Assembly (NCBI GenBank): GCA_019637395.1 | Contig: JAHBVR010000008.1 | Span: forward strand, 248,001 to 312,000 | Length of the DNA stretch: 64,000 bases | Source: Vulcanimicrobiota bacterium | GTDB lineage: Bacteria; Vulcanimicrobiota; Xenobia; Xenobiales; JADMJV01 | Direction: 5' to 3' | Shown: piece by piece, positions 18,343 through 25,999 of the stretch | Numbering within the stretch: position 1 is the stretch's first letter | Layout of the letters: every line of letters begins with the position of its first letter | The notes under the pieces: generated by a model | Database searches by the model: none | What the model saw: the letters and a program-made list of their open reading frames with translations, nothing else | What the model was told of the DNA's origin: nothing | Program-made: the position numbers and the translations under genes

Positions 18343-19065
18343 TTACGCCTCGTCGGGACGCTTCAGCACCCAGCGGTCGCCCAGCTCCACTCGCTTGTCC
18401 CTCACCGCATCGGCCCGCTGGAGGCGTTGCTCGTTGTAGAAGTGCGGGTTGCTCGAATAAGAAGAAAGCGGCCACGGCTCGGGCGAATCCGGCTTGTCCC
18501 TGAGTTCGTCCACCCGCGCCCGCAAACGCTGCTTTTCGTTCGGGTCGGTGTGCAGGTTACGAGCTCGGCGTAGCGCCTCCACGGCTTTCTTATAACGCTG
18601 GGCGCCGGCGTAGATCTCCCCAATGCTTTCGAAATCCTCGGCACCGGCTGGATCCACCAGCAACTCCTCCAAGCGCACCTGGGCGGCCTTCTGGCGGCGC
18701 ACAATTTCCCGGCACCCGCCGCAGTTGTTGGGCACCACCTCGAGCGGAACCCCGGATTCCTCATAAAAGCGCTGCTGCTCGGCCGCGCTGAACAGGAAAT
18801 TCTCCCGGCACAACCCGCAGATCCCGGCAAAATCGGCAAAGGAGAGTGCCGGCCAGCGAAACGTCTCCCACACCTGCTTTTCAGGGCAGGCGCGCACGGC
18901 CACACCGGCCGCCTCACAGGCTGGGCAAACCCAATCGGCCGCCTGTTTGGTCCAACCCGCACGCAAGTAGCGATCCTGATTGGCCCGCTCGACCGCCGGC
19001 AAATCCGTATCCTTCCAAAAGCGATGGGCCAGACAGTAGGCGCACACAGCGAACTCGCGAGACAT
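18343..19065 (-). CDS. zinc-ribbon protein with TPR-like region
   Basis: A 240-residue cytoplasmic protein with three CxxC pairs: Cys8/Cys11, Cys47/Cys50, and the pair Cys83/Cys86 with Cys115/Cys118. The last four enclose an ENFLFSAAEQQRFYEE segment that matches the probable zinc-ribbon domain zf_Tbcl (PF13451). Residues 140-190 read as one to two tetratricopeptide-like helices (FESIGEIYAGAQRYKKAVEAL). The zinc ribbons suggest nucleic-acid or protein binding. No catalytic motif is visible. The gene is 70 bp upstream of the aminopeptidase in the same direction and may be read with it. Confidence 0.78.
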   Translation of the reverse strand: MSREFAVCAYCLAHRFWKDTDLPAVERANQDRYLRAGWTKQAADWVCPACEAAGVAVRACPEKQVWETFRWPALSFADFAGICGLCRENFLFSAAEQQRFYEESGVPLEVVPNNCGGCREIVRRQKAAQVRLEELLVDPAGAEDFESIGEIYAGAQRYKKAVEALRRARNLHTDPNEKQRLRARVDELRDKPDSPEPWPLSSYSSNPHFYNEQRLQRADAVRDKRVELGDRWVLKRPDEA

Positions 19066-19144
19066 CTGGCTGAGGGAGTTCCCCGCGCCGCCGAGCAGGC
19101 CTTTTTACGAATCTTTCAGGGCCGTCCGGTGTAATCCAGGGGTT

Positions 19145-19873
19145 ATGAAAATCCAGGCCGCCCCCCTTCCTAGTTTGCCCAAAGTTCCCCACGCCAGGGG
19201 GCCGCTTGAGGTCGATATCGACTATACCGGTCCGGTCCGCCAGGACACCCACCTGGGCCAGATTCCCAAGGACTTTTACACCTACTCGGGCTACACTCAG
19301 CACAACCACACCGACTTCCCCAATGCCCAGAGCCCCATCACAGACGGAGTTTCCGTCGTTCGCCCCCAACCGGTTCTGGGGTGCCGACGGCAAGCCGCAA
19401 ATGGTAGCCACCAGCAAGCACATCAAGGCTCAGGCCGATTCCGCCCTCAAGCACGGCGTCATCGGAGCCCTGATCGGCGGTGGCCTCGGACTGTTCGTCG
19501 GCGCTTTTCCGGCCATCCTTACCGGCTCGGGCGCCGTCTGGGCGGGAGCCATCGCCGGCTCGGCCATCGTCGGTGGCGGGATCGGCGCCTCTCGGTGGCC
19601 AACGACCGCGTGCGCCTGGAGTGGCGTGAACAACCGATTTTGAATTACCGCCTGCGCGGCTACGACGAGCGCGTCAGCGAAGACAGCCACAGTGAAAAGG
19701 ACACCTTCGGCAACGGATCCCACTCCGTCACCGACGGCTACTGGCACCGTTTCACCCCCGACCTGGGCGCCAAGTCGCTGGGAACCTACATGGAGCCGAT
19801 GGTTGTCCACTACAACGCCCGCACCGGAGAAGTCCGCCGCGTCGAAGGCGAGCTCAAAGCCAACGAGGTTTAA
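19145..19873 (+). pseudogene. glycine-zipper membrane protein gene with two compensating frameshifts
   Basis: The start (ATG 19145) and end (19873) lie in one frame, but the middle of the protein is in another. The first frame gives MKIQAAPLPSLPK to about the DGVS stretch near 19350. The middle frame (about 19350-19590) gives FAPNRFWGADGKP and a long glycine-zipper membrane region (IGALIGGGLGLFVG). The first frame resumes with VANDRVRLEWREQ to the end. Joined, this is a coherent protein of about 240 residues. Two indels of opposite effect, near 19345-19375 and near 19585-19600, would explain it. The function is unknown. The overall plan, a polar region with a glycine-zipper, recalls the gene at 14186-14818. 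Confidence 0.65.
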
Positions 19874-20014
19874 ATGCGCCAGGTCAGCGGGCTGGGTCCT
19901 TACCAAACGGAATACTATGGAGTCAACGGTCCCAAGCGGGGCGTGGACGACCTGGGACGTCAGGTAATGTGGCCGTTGACCCTGAACTTTGTCCAGGCTG
20001 TCACAAAGAGATGA
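19874..20014 (+). CDS. possible 46-residue protein directly after the glycine-zipper gene
   Basis: A short frame beginning at an ATG that follows the previous stop without a gap (TAAATG). It reads MRQVSGLGPYQTEYYGVNG and ends with LNFVQAVTKR. The aromatic, glycine-containing composition looks protein-like. It could be a separate, translationally coupled peptide or the true C-terminus of the glycine-zipper protein, cut off by another indel. No family is recognised. Confidence 0.4.
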   Translation: MRQVSGLGPYQTEYYGVNGPKRGVDDLGRQVMWPLTLNFVQAVTKR

Positions 20015-20033
20015 AAAGGGAAAAGGGGGGCTA

Positions 20034-20220
20034 CAACAACCTACCGTCTTGACGCAAATCTTCGATGGGCCGTCTGGGCCGGGGCTTGTAGGCGCGGACG
20101 GTGGTTCGCAATGGAAATTCGTATGCACTTACGGAAAAGGGTCGGACCCTGGGGCCGATTTTGGAGGCGGTGCGAGACTGGGGACTGAGTCAGCTGCCGG
20201 ACACCGAGGTCCGCTTTTAG
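20034..20220 (+). pseudogene. relic of an HxlR-family transcription regulator
   Basis: Near the end of this stretch the plus strand reads RTVVRNGNSYALTEKGRTL followed by GPILEAVRDWG and a stop at 20218-20220. The YxLTEkGrxL...vL..l.dWG pattern is the wing and C-terminal helix of HxlR winged-helix regulators. Just upstream, in a different frame, VLTQ and a later GLVGA recall the recognition helix region (vLTqqLReLE..GLV). No start and no continuous frame exist, so only a decayed 3' end remains. Its stop overlaps the stop of the convergent gene at 20217. Confidence 0.5.
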
Positions 20221-21110
20221 CGTTTGACCCAGCCGGTGCCGCCGCAGCCGGGGCAGCAGACGGTTTTGGTGTAACTGATGGGGATGCGGCGGGGGGTGTA
20301 GATCTGCAGGGTCGAGCTGACCTGCTCCCAGTGTCCGCCCCGCGCGCGTCCGCCTTCGACGTACTGGCAGGCTTCGCCGCCGCAGTCTTTGCAGGCGCGG
20401 AATTTGTCGGTCATCGGGCGAGTTCGCTCCATTCCGGCTTCGTCGAACCAGATTTCTTTGAGAATGTAGTGGCCCCATTCTTCGGCCGTGAGGTAATAGG
20501 GCTCGGCTTTGGGATACCAGGTGCGGGTCAGCATCAGGTATTTCTTTTTGGCCGGATCCACTTTGAGGAGCACAGCCCAGGGCTGGCCGTTGGCGTCGGC
20601 AAAAAACTGGCCGGGAGTCCAGGCGGGCGCACTGGGTGTCGGGGTGGGCGTCGGAGTGGGGGTGGTGGTGTTGCGACTGAGGTCGCCCCAGCCGCGGCCG
20701 GGTAGCGGAAGGTCCGAGGGGAAAGGCAGGGGTGGTGTGGCGTTGTAGTTTTCGACTTTGTATTGGCCGAGTTTTCTGAGGGCGGCTTCCTGTTCTGGGA
20801 AGAGGGTCAGCAGATTTTTGGGGCTGTCGGGTAAGAAATCGGCGTTGAAGATGGCGTCGAAAGCGGCGTGAAAGTCCGTGGCAATGAGCGTCTTGACGCG
20901 TACAACCCAGGCCGCCTTGAGTTCCTCAGAGGGGACGCCCGCCGCCCTGGCCGCTATTCCCCAGTCCTGGAGGGCCTGGGCACGCTCCGTTGTGGTGCTG
21001 GCCAGTTTGGATTGGCGGGCGTATTGCGCGTCGATTTCCTGGCGGGTCTTGCTGAGCGCCGGGGTCGAGAGTAGAGCCAGGGAGAGGAGCACGGCAAGGA
21101 CTTTGAGCAT
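20217..21110 (-). CDS. secreted hypothetical protein with DnaJ-like zinc-finger cysteines
   Basis: A 297-residue protein with a signal peptide (cut probably after STPALS, about residue 20). The first 130 residues are helical and charged. A linker of alternating Thr-Pro (a TPTPTPTPTP tract) follows at about residues 150-159, and then a C-terminal domain of about 130 residues. Near the C-terminus are CKDCGG and CPGCGGTG motifs, i.e. CxxCxG-type pairs like those of the DnaJ zinc finger, ending WVKR. It is probably an exported, metal-binding protein of unknown role. It is divergent from the next small gene with only 15 bp between the starts. Confidence 0.72.
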   Translation of the reverse strand: MLKVLAVLLSLALLSTPALSKTRQEIDAQYARQSKLASTTTERAQALQDWGIAARAAGVPSEELKAAWVVRVKTLIATDFHAAFDAIFNADFLPDSPKNLLTLFPEQEAALRKLGQYKVENYNATPPLPFPSDLPLPGRGWGDLSRNTTTPTPTPTPTPSAPAWTPGQFFADANGQPWAVLLKVDPAKKKYLMLTRTWYPKAEPYYLTAEEWGHYILKEIWFDEAGMERTRPMTDKFRACKDCGGEACQYVEGGRARGGHWEQVSSTLQIYTPRRIPISYTKTVCCPGCGGTGWVKR

Positions 21111-21125
21111 GTCAGGCGGTTTCGT

Positions 21126-21450
21126 TTGAGTTTACTGGGTTTCCTGGGTGGCGGCGAAATAGGGCGTGGGAATGACGAGTTTGTGGGTCTGGCCTGGCTG
21201 CAGGGGCGGGATCGTTTCTTCTATGTGAACGGGATCCCAGATGTGGGGGCCGTCGAACCCATGGCCATCCAGTCATGGACGAGTCTGATCGGGCAGGTGG
21301 AAGGCGAGTGCCAAAGCCTGCGGCGCGAATTCGCCAACCAACTGAACCTGCTGCAACTGCAAGAGCGCAGGCGCTGGGGTGGGGGAGACTATCCGCCCGG
21401 CTCAGGGCGAAGATGATTTTGCCCTTGGGAAAGCCAAGGGGTTGGGATGA
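21126..21450 (+). pseudogene. small hypothetical gene with a probable G-run frameshift
   Basis: A frame of 96 codons (TTG start 21126, stop near 21416) reads GLAWLQGRDRFFYVNGIPD and looks like real protein. Its end (GGDYPPGSGRR) looks artificial. Removing one G from the GGGGG run at about 21380 would switch to a frame ending GETIRPAQGEDDFALGKAKG, with its stop TGA at 21448-21450 overlapping the ATG of the next gene as ATGA. That overlap supports the corrected reading, about 107 residues. The function is unknown. Confidence 0.4.
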
Positions 21451-22640
21451 AATGGTTGGCTTTAGTCCTTGCAATTGTGCTCTCATCCCCGGTTCTGGCC
21501 CAACGGGACGAACTACCTCTACGAGCGGCCGAGCGGTTGCTGCCTCGGCTCCCGGAAGCGGCTCGCCTGCAATTGATCCAGGCTTGGGTCCGTCGAGGCC
21601 AGGCCGAGCCGGTTCGGCGCCTGCAAGGCCGTCTGGCCGATCCCCGACTGGCCATGCAAGGCCGCTGCTGGCTGGCCCTGTTGGACTCAAGCATCAGCTT
21701 TCCGAAAATGGACCACCGGCTGGCCCGGCAACTCTTATTGGGCGCCCCCAGTCCGCCGGCCGCCCGGCGCTTGCTGGCCGCCCACCCGTTACCGCCTCAA
21801 CAGCTTGTGGAGTCGGCCAAGGCTCATCCCCGGCCGGAGGTGGCCGCTGAAATCCTCCGTTTGGCTCGGAGTCTTAAGGCCACCGACGCGGATGAGCTGG
21901 CGCGGGGCTACCTGGCCTTGGATGATCAGGCCAGCGCCCGGACCTGGATGGAGGGCAAGATCGTCTTCAGCCCGGCGGTGGCGGAATGGCTCGGATTGCA
22001 TGAACGTGCCGAGCAGTTGACCGAGGAGCCTGCTCTGCGCACTCATGAAAATCAGGTCTGGAACCGCCAGGGCTGCGCCGAGCGAGTGGTGATCCTGCTG
22101 GGAATGGGCCGCCAGGCCCAGGCGGAAGAGCTGATGAGGCGCAAACTGGTCGGTGCCCAAGATCTGGAGTCGGCGGCGGAGCGCTTGAAAAATCAGCGGC
22201 TGCGCCTGGTTGTGGCGCGAACGGTCGGCGATGAGGAGCATCTGGCGCTACTGCAATTGCAACATGCCTCGCCGGCGGAAACACAGGCCATCATGGAGCA
22301 TGTCAACAAGTTGGGCGAGCAGGGAATTGAGACAGCCATCACCTTGTCTCTCTTGAATCAACTTGCGCCCAAGACCACGCGCGAAACCTACGCCAATGTT
22401 TATAAAGCTGCCGACGATTCGACCTACAATTGCCTTTCAATCGAAGGAACGCGCGAATTGTCCTACTCCTTTTCGCAGGCCAAAAACGAGTGGTGGCCTT
22501 CGCAGGTGATGAAAAAAGTGCTCAGTGATTCAGACCCCGGCCGAAAGTTTAAAACCCTGGTACGACTCGCGGGCTACTATCCGAGTCAGAAATGGCCGAT
22601 TGTGGCCGAGGACCTGCCGTTTCTGGACAAGCTGAAGTGA
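21447..22640 (+). CDS. exported alpha-solenoid protein, function unknown
   Basis: A 397-residue protein with a signal peptide (MKWLALVLAIVLSSPVLAQ). The mature part is made almost wholly of amphipathic helices rich in Leu, Ala, Arg and Glu, with repeated patterns such as PEAARLQLIQAWVRRG and LARSLKATDADELARGYLAL. This suggests a TPR/HEAT-like solenoid used for protein binding in the periplasm. No catalytic motif is visible. The ATG start overlaps the predicted corrected stop of the small gene before it. It lies 77 bp upstream of the FlgG-like gene in the same direction and may be in one transcript with it. Confidence 0.75.
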   Translation: MKWLALVLAIVLSSPVLAQRDELPLRAAERLLPRLPEAARLQLIQAWVRRGQAEPVRRLQGRLADPRLAMQGRCWLALLDSSISFPKMDHRLARQLLLGAPSPPAARRLLAAHPLPPQQLVESAKAHPRPEVAAEILRLARSLKATDADELARGYLALDDQASARTWMEGKIVFSPAVAEWLGLHERAEQLTEEPALRTHENQVWNRQGCAERVVILLGMGRQAQAEELMRRKLVGAQDLESAAERLKNQRLRLVVARTVGDEEHLALLQLQHASPAETQAIMEHVNKLGEQGIETAITLSLLNQLAPKTTRETYANVYKAADDSTYNCLSIEGTRELSYSFSQAKNEWWPSQVMKKVLSDSDPGRKFKTLVRLAGYYPSQKWPIVAEDLPFLDKLK

Positions 22641-22717
22641 GTAGCCGTCCCCTGTCGGTCGCTGTTGTTTACGCTTCGGTAACGTGAACTTGGGAGCTGG
22701 CTGGCTAAGGTGGATGT

Positions 22718-24040
22718 ATGCGACTTTTGTGGATTGTGTGGCTGCTGCTGATCCTTCCGGCCGGGGCCGACCTGGCCGGGGAATTGTGCCGGGCCTGCCG
22801 GCGCGATCCGGTCTTTTATCGGGCCTGCCTGGAGAATCTTGGCAATCATTATACGCCCGGCTATCAGGCTTATGAACTGCTGGACGCGACCGGGCCCTTG
22901 CGCTTGCGCACCGAACCGGGAATTTTGTTCAGCAGCGATGGAGAGCTGGATTTGGCTCTGCAGGGTCCGGGCTATTTCCAATTGAGCGACAATTTGCTGG
23001 TACGTTCGGCGCCGTTTTGTGCGCGCCGGGGGCGGCTGTGCACGCTGGACGGCCGGGCCTTGATGGGACCGCTGGGCCTGCCTGAGCGGGCGGTGGGTCT
23101 CGAGGTCGACCCTCAGGGAGAGCTCAGCGGCGCGCGTTGGGACGGCGACGGCAAGCCGGAAGTCTGGGGCCGGCTGCGGATTGTGACAGTTGACCATCCG
23201 GAATGGTTGGCCCATTCTCAGGGGTATTTGAAAACCACCGTCCGCTCGGGCCCGGTCCGTCCCGCCCTTTCCACCCGGGTGTTGTCGCACAAACTGGAGT
23301 TGAGCAATTGTCCGGCTTTGGAGCAGCAGAAGACGGCCCAGGCCTTGATGCGCCTGGCCGACAGCAGCGGCGGGGCGGCGCGGCATGACCTGCTCAAGGT
23401 GCTGCGGGAACATTCCCGGCTGTTGCGGGCCAGTCTGGACAACCTGCGCGGCGTGGATGTGCCCGGGTTTCGAGCCAATGATGTGTTGGTGCGGCGCGGC
23501 TCGCGTTTTCGGCTACGCTCCAACAGGGGGCAACTGCACGAGACCAAGGACCCTTATAACCTGGCCATCGACGGCAATGGGTTTTTTGTGCTGCAGGGCG
23601 GGCTGCTGACCCGAGACGGATCCTTCGAAATGAACCGGGAAGGATTGCTGGCCGGCCATGATGGCCGCTGTCTGCTTGCAAATGGGGCCGAGCCGCTGCG
23701 GATTCCAGCCGATATGTCAGATATTGAGGTGAAAGGGGACGGAAAAGTCTGTGGCACCCGCCTGAACGGTGATGGCAAACCCGAGTACATTGCTTCGATT
23801 GCCCTGGCCATGGTGCCTGAGCCGGGCTGGTTGGAACGGGTGGGAACACACCTGCGGGTGACCCGCGAGTCGGGCGAATATCAGTTGAAAACCCCGGGTG
23901 CAAACGGTGCGGGGGTGCTAGCCCAGGGTTATCTGGAGGCGTCCAATTTAGGGGTGGTGGAACAGGTCAAAACCCTGCAGGCGCTGCGCAATTACGCGAA
24001 ATTGTTGGGCTTGCCGTTGGATGATGACCTTCAACCTTAG
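22718..24040 (+). CDS. secreted protein with two tandem FlgG-like (flagellar rod/hook) units
   Basis: A 440-residue protein with a signal peptide (MRLLWIVWLLLILPAGA). It holds two copies of a flagellar basal-body rod/hook-like unit. Copy 1 (about residues 38-210) has ENLGNHYTPGYQAYE, then LALQGPGYFQLSDN and TLDGRAL. Copy 2 (about 239-431) has DNLRGVDVPGFRAND, then NLAIDGNGFFVLQGG, LLTRDGSFEMNREG and the C-terminal QGYLEASNLGVVEQ helix. Both share a DGKPE segment and an LxxSN...EQxKT helix. In FlgG/FlgE these features are the N-terminal NxxTxGFK loop, the DLAIDGxGFF core and the LExSNV C-terminal helix. Here a Sec signal replaces type III export. A ribosome binding site-like AAGGTGGA precedes the ATG. 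Confidence 0.8.
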   Translation: MRLLWIVWLLLILPAGADLAGELCRACRRDPVFYRACLENLGNHYTPGYQAYELLDATGPLRLRTEPGILFSSDGELDLALQGPGYFQLSDNLLVRSAPFCARRGRLCTLDGRALMGPLGLPERAVGLEVDPQGELSGARWDGDGKPEVWGRLRIVTVDHPEWLAHSQGYLKTTVRSGPVRPALSTRVLSHKLELSNCPALEQQKTAQALMRLADSSGGAARHDLLKVLREHSRLLRASLDNLRGVDVPGFRANDVLVRRGSRFRLRSNRGQLHETKDPYNLAIDGNGFFVLQGGLLTRDGSFEMNREGLLAGHDGRCLLANGAEPLRIPADMSDIEVKGDGKVCGTRLNGDGKPEYIASIALAMVPEPGWLERVGTHLRVTRESGEYQLKTPGANGAGVLAQGYLEASNLGVVEQVKTLQALRNYAKLLGLPLDDDLQP

Positions 24041-24169
24041 GGCGGTGGTAGGCCTGCCGTCCAGGCGCAGTCCGATCGTGCCTCCGCCGCCGGTCCCGGG
24101 TTGGAAGCTTACGACCGTAAGCGTGCCAGAATTGCCGGTGGTGTAAGCGAAACCGGCCTGGAAATAAAA

Positions 24170-24191
24170 AAGCCCGCCGGGCAGCGGGCTT
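24170..24191 (-). terminator. rho-independent terminator for the minus-strand gene
   Basis: An 8-bp perfect stem (AAGCCCGC / GCGGGCTT) with a 6-nt loop. On the minus strand it ends in a run of Ts (GGGCTTTTTTATTT), the classic terminator form. It lies just after the stop of the gene ending at 24196. Confidence 0.85.
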
Positions 24192-24195
24192 CGGG

Positions 24196-24750
24196 CTACT
24201 TTGGGCCCGGCATGTTCCAGTCGTCACGAAAATGCCTGTTGAGGTCGATGTTGGTCTTGGCCTGCCAATCGCGGGGCGGGAAGTTGAAGTCGCCCACCAA
24301 CCAGTGGTCTTTGTCCACGTCGCTACTCTGACTTCGCCAGTTATCTACACCGAGAATGCTTGCCTTGCCGTCGAAGATCATCATCTTCTCGTGCAAAATC
24401 GGGGGTGCAGGCGGCACGTCTTTTTTATCGATGAGGTCAATTCCGGCCTCGCTCAGAGCCTGGCGCGACTCGTCCGTCAGCTTTTCCAGGTCTTCGCCTC
24501 TCAGCGTCCAGGAGATCTTGCTGTCGGCCTTCACGGCTTGCGACGTCTCCACCGGCACCATCAGGTGGGCCTCAAATTCGCCGGCGCGCAGGCCCTTGGC
24601 CATTTGGGCCAACTGGCTGGCCTGCTCGTTGACGTCTGGAGCCGGCACTTCGTAGGTAAAGATTTCCATCGGCATCTGTTCTTTGCCGTCGACAGTCAGC
24701 GACTTGCGCCGCATCAACGGATCCGGGGCTTTGGCCGACCCTAAGTTCAC
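24196..24750 (-). CDS. phospholipase-D-like protein with one HKD motif, possibly truncated
   Basis: A 184-residue frame with one HxK(x4)D motif (HEKMMIFDG at about residues 119-127, followed by GVDNW), the signature of the phospholipase D/nuclease superfamily. Active enzymes of this type need two HKD motifs, either in one chain or by dimerisation. No second HKD and no signal peptide are present, and the preceding 490 bp contain remnants in several frames on the same strand. I therefore think this is the 3' half of a longer gene. The GTG start at 24750 is formal; the frame stays open further upstream to about 24830. A good terminator follows. Confidence 0.6.
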   Translation of the reverse strand: MNLGSAKAPDPLMRRKSLTVDGKEQMPMEIFTYEVPAPDVNEQASQLAQMAKGLRAGEFEAHLMVPVETSQAVKADSKISWTLRGEDLEKLTDESRQALSEAGIDLIDKKDVPPAPPILHEKMMIFDGKASILGVDNWRSQSSDVDKDHWLVGDFNFPPRDWQAKTNIDLNRHFRDDWNMPGPK

Positions 24751-25241
24751 TTCACGTATCGGGCACCCTTCGCCACGGGCGCCCGAGCTGCCTGCCCAAG
24801 TTTTAGCTATCGAGATAGGTGAGCACCTGCCACGACGGCGAAATCAAAGTCGCCAATGGTTGGAGTGCTACAGAATCTTTAGCTGCTGCAGCCAGCCGCT
24901 GGCGCCGGCCTCCTTGCGGCGATACTGGGAATCTTCCACCAATCCGTAGGGCGACTTGACTTTGAAATCCAGCATCTCGGTGACGTTATTGCTCCACAGG
25001 CCATGCTTGTAGGTGTGTCGGGCAGTGGTGACGGTGCCGCCATCCTTTGGCTCGGCCCTTGCCGTCGGTGGCGTAGGAGGCGGGCCTTGCTTCTCCGCGG
25101 GCTGGGGAGCCGAATACCCGGATTTCAAGGATACGGTGCCCGACCCGCTCCAACAGCGCTTTCTTGAGGTCGCCAGCGGCCTGTGCGATGCCTATCCGCG
25201 TAGTCTCTCCTGGCCCGGCTGGACCCCGACGAAGTCTCTTG
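24751..25241 (-). pseudogene. decayed coding region including a nucleotidyltransferase relic
   Basis: This gap has no intact gene. On the minus strand at about 25050-25215 one frame reads GDLKKALLERVGHRILEIRVFGSPARGEAR, i.e. the start of a minimal (MNT) nucleotidyltransferase domain: a helix, then a beta strand ending in the FGSxARGEA glycine-serine motif. The downstream DxD catalytic residues cannot be found in frame. A second frame (24868-25128) encodes 86 residues including the NNVTEMLDFKVKSPYGL stretch, perhaps the former N-terminus of the phospholipase-D-like gene. The pieces look like fused remnants of two genes. Confidence 0.45.
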
Positions 25242-25955
25242 TCAGGGTTCGAGCATGACGGCCAGGATGGGTGGGGTGATCAGGTAGTCGGGGCGCATGG
25301 GACGGCCCAGCTCGGTCTCTTCCAGCAGCACCTCCAGCAACGCGGGCAGTCGGGTCAGGGAGAAGCGTTCTTTGAGCAACAGGCGCAGCAGCTTGAGGAG
25401 CAATTCCTGGTCCAGGTAGCGGAGGGCTTCGTCGGCCAGATCGGGATCGCTCACTTCCATCTCGGCCAGGGTGTCGCGCAACTCGGCGCGGGTAAAGAAC
25501 TTCCAGAAGAAGTTGGGCAGTTCCGTCTGCATTCGCGAGCAGATGAGCCCGGAGCCGTAGTAGCTGGTGCATAACTCCTCGCGCTGCAGCCGTTCCATTT
25601 GTTCCGGGTCGAGGCGGTCGCGCATGAGTATCCGGCGGCGGAAGCGCAAACACCACTCCTGCGGGTCCAGGTTATAGCTGGTGGAGATTTTGACGGCCGG
25701 GATGATGATGCCGGTGGTTTGTTGCAGATAGGCGCGCAGATTGATCAGGGAGTTGTGGAGGATGACCCCCTGGCCGAATTTCTCCAACTTGGAAAGCAAC
25801 ACACCCAGCTCCAATTCGAGAGCGGGCCGAGATGCACCGAGCGGACCTTCGATGCGGCGGGGGAGTTCGCGTTGGTGGCGGACCAAATATTCGTGAGCTA
25901 TGAAGACTTCTTCGCAGATGTCGCATTGAAAAATTCGCCGTCGTGGTCTATCCAT
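25242..25955 (-). CDS. stand-alone FlhA-C-like (FHIPEP) domain protein with N-terminal zinc-finger-like motif
   Basis: A 237-residue soluble protein. Residues 11-27 hold CDICEEVFIAHEYLVRH, a C2H2-like spacing (Cys11, Cys14, His21, His27) preceded by the basic RPRRRIFQ. The rest (about 45-212) resembles the cytoplasmic domain of FlhA/type III secretion FHIPEP proteins: IIIPAVKISTSYNLDPQEW matches the IPpVrIrDN..L.pneY segment, and LLLKLLRLLLKERFSLTRLPALLE matches the vLq.LL.E.vsIRdl..IlE helix pair. The eight-helix membrane part of FlhA is absent, so it cannot form an export gate. It may be a regulatory or adaptor protein. It lies 44 bp before the DUF4139 gene in the direction of transcription, so co-transcription is possible. 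Confidence 0.68.
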   Translation of the reverse strand: MDRPRRRIFQCDICEEVFIAHEYLVRHQRELPRRIEGPLGASRPALELELGVLLSKLEKFGQGVILHNSLINLRAYLQQTTGIIIPAVKISTSYNLDPQEWCLRFRRRILMRDRLDPEQMERLQREELCTSYYGSGLICSRMQTELPNFFWKFFTRAELRDTLAEMEVSDPDLADEALRYLDQELLLKLLRLLLKERFSLTRLPALLEVLLEETELGRPMRPDYLITPPILAVMLEP

Positions 25956-25999
25956 TGGCGTAGTTTAACTTAGCTTCAAGAGGTTCGCCGTGAAATGCG

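Noticed and set aside
19345-19600. Programmed ribosomal frameshifting in the glycine-zipper gene.
   Set aside because: No slippery heptamer with downstream structure was found at either junction, and a second shift is needed. Simple indels explain it better.
20630-20670. The GGTGTCGGGGTGGGCGTCG repeat considered as a regulatory or microsatellite element.
   Set aside because: It encodes the Thr-Pro linker of the secreted protein at 20217-21110 and lies inside its frame.
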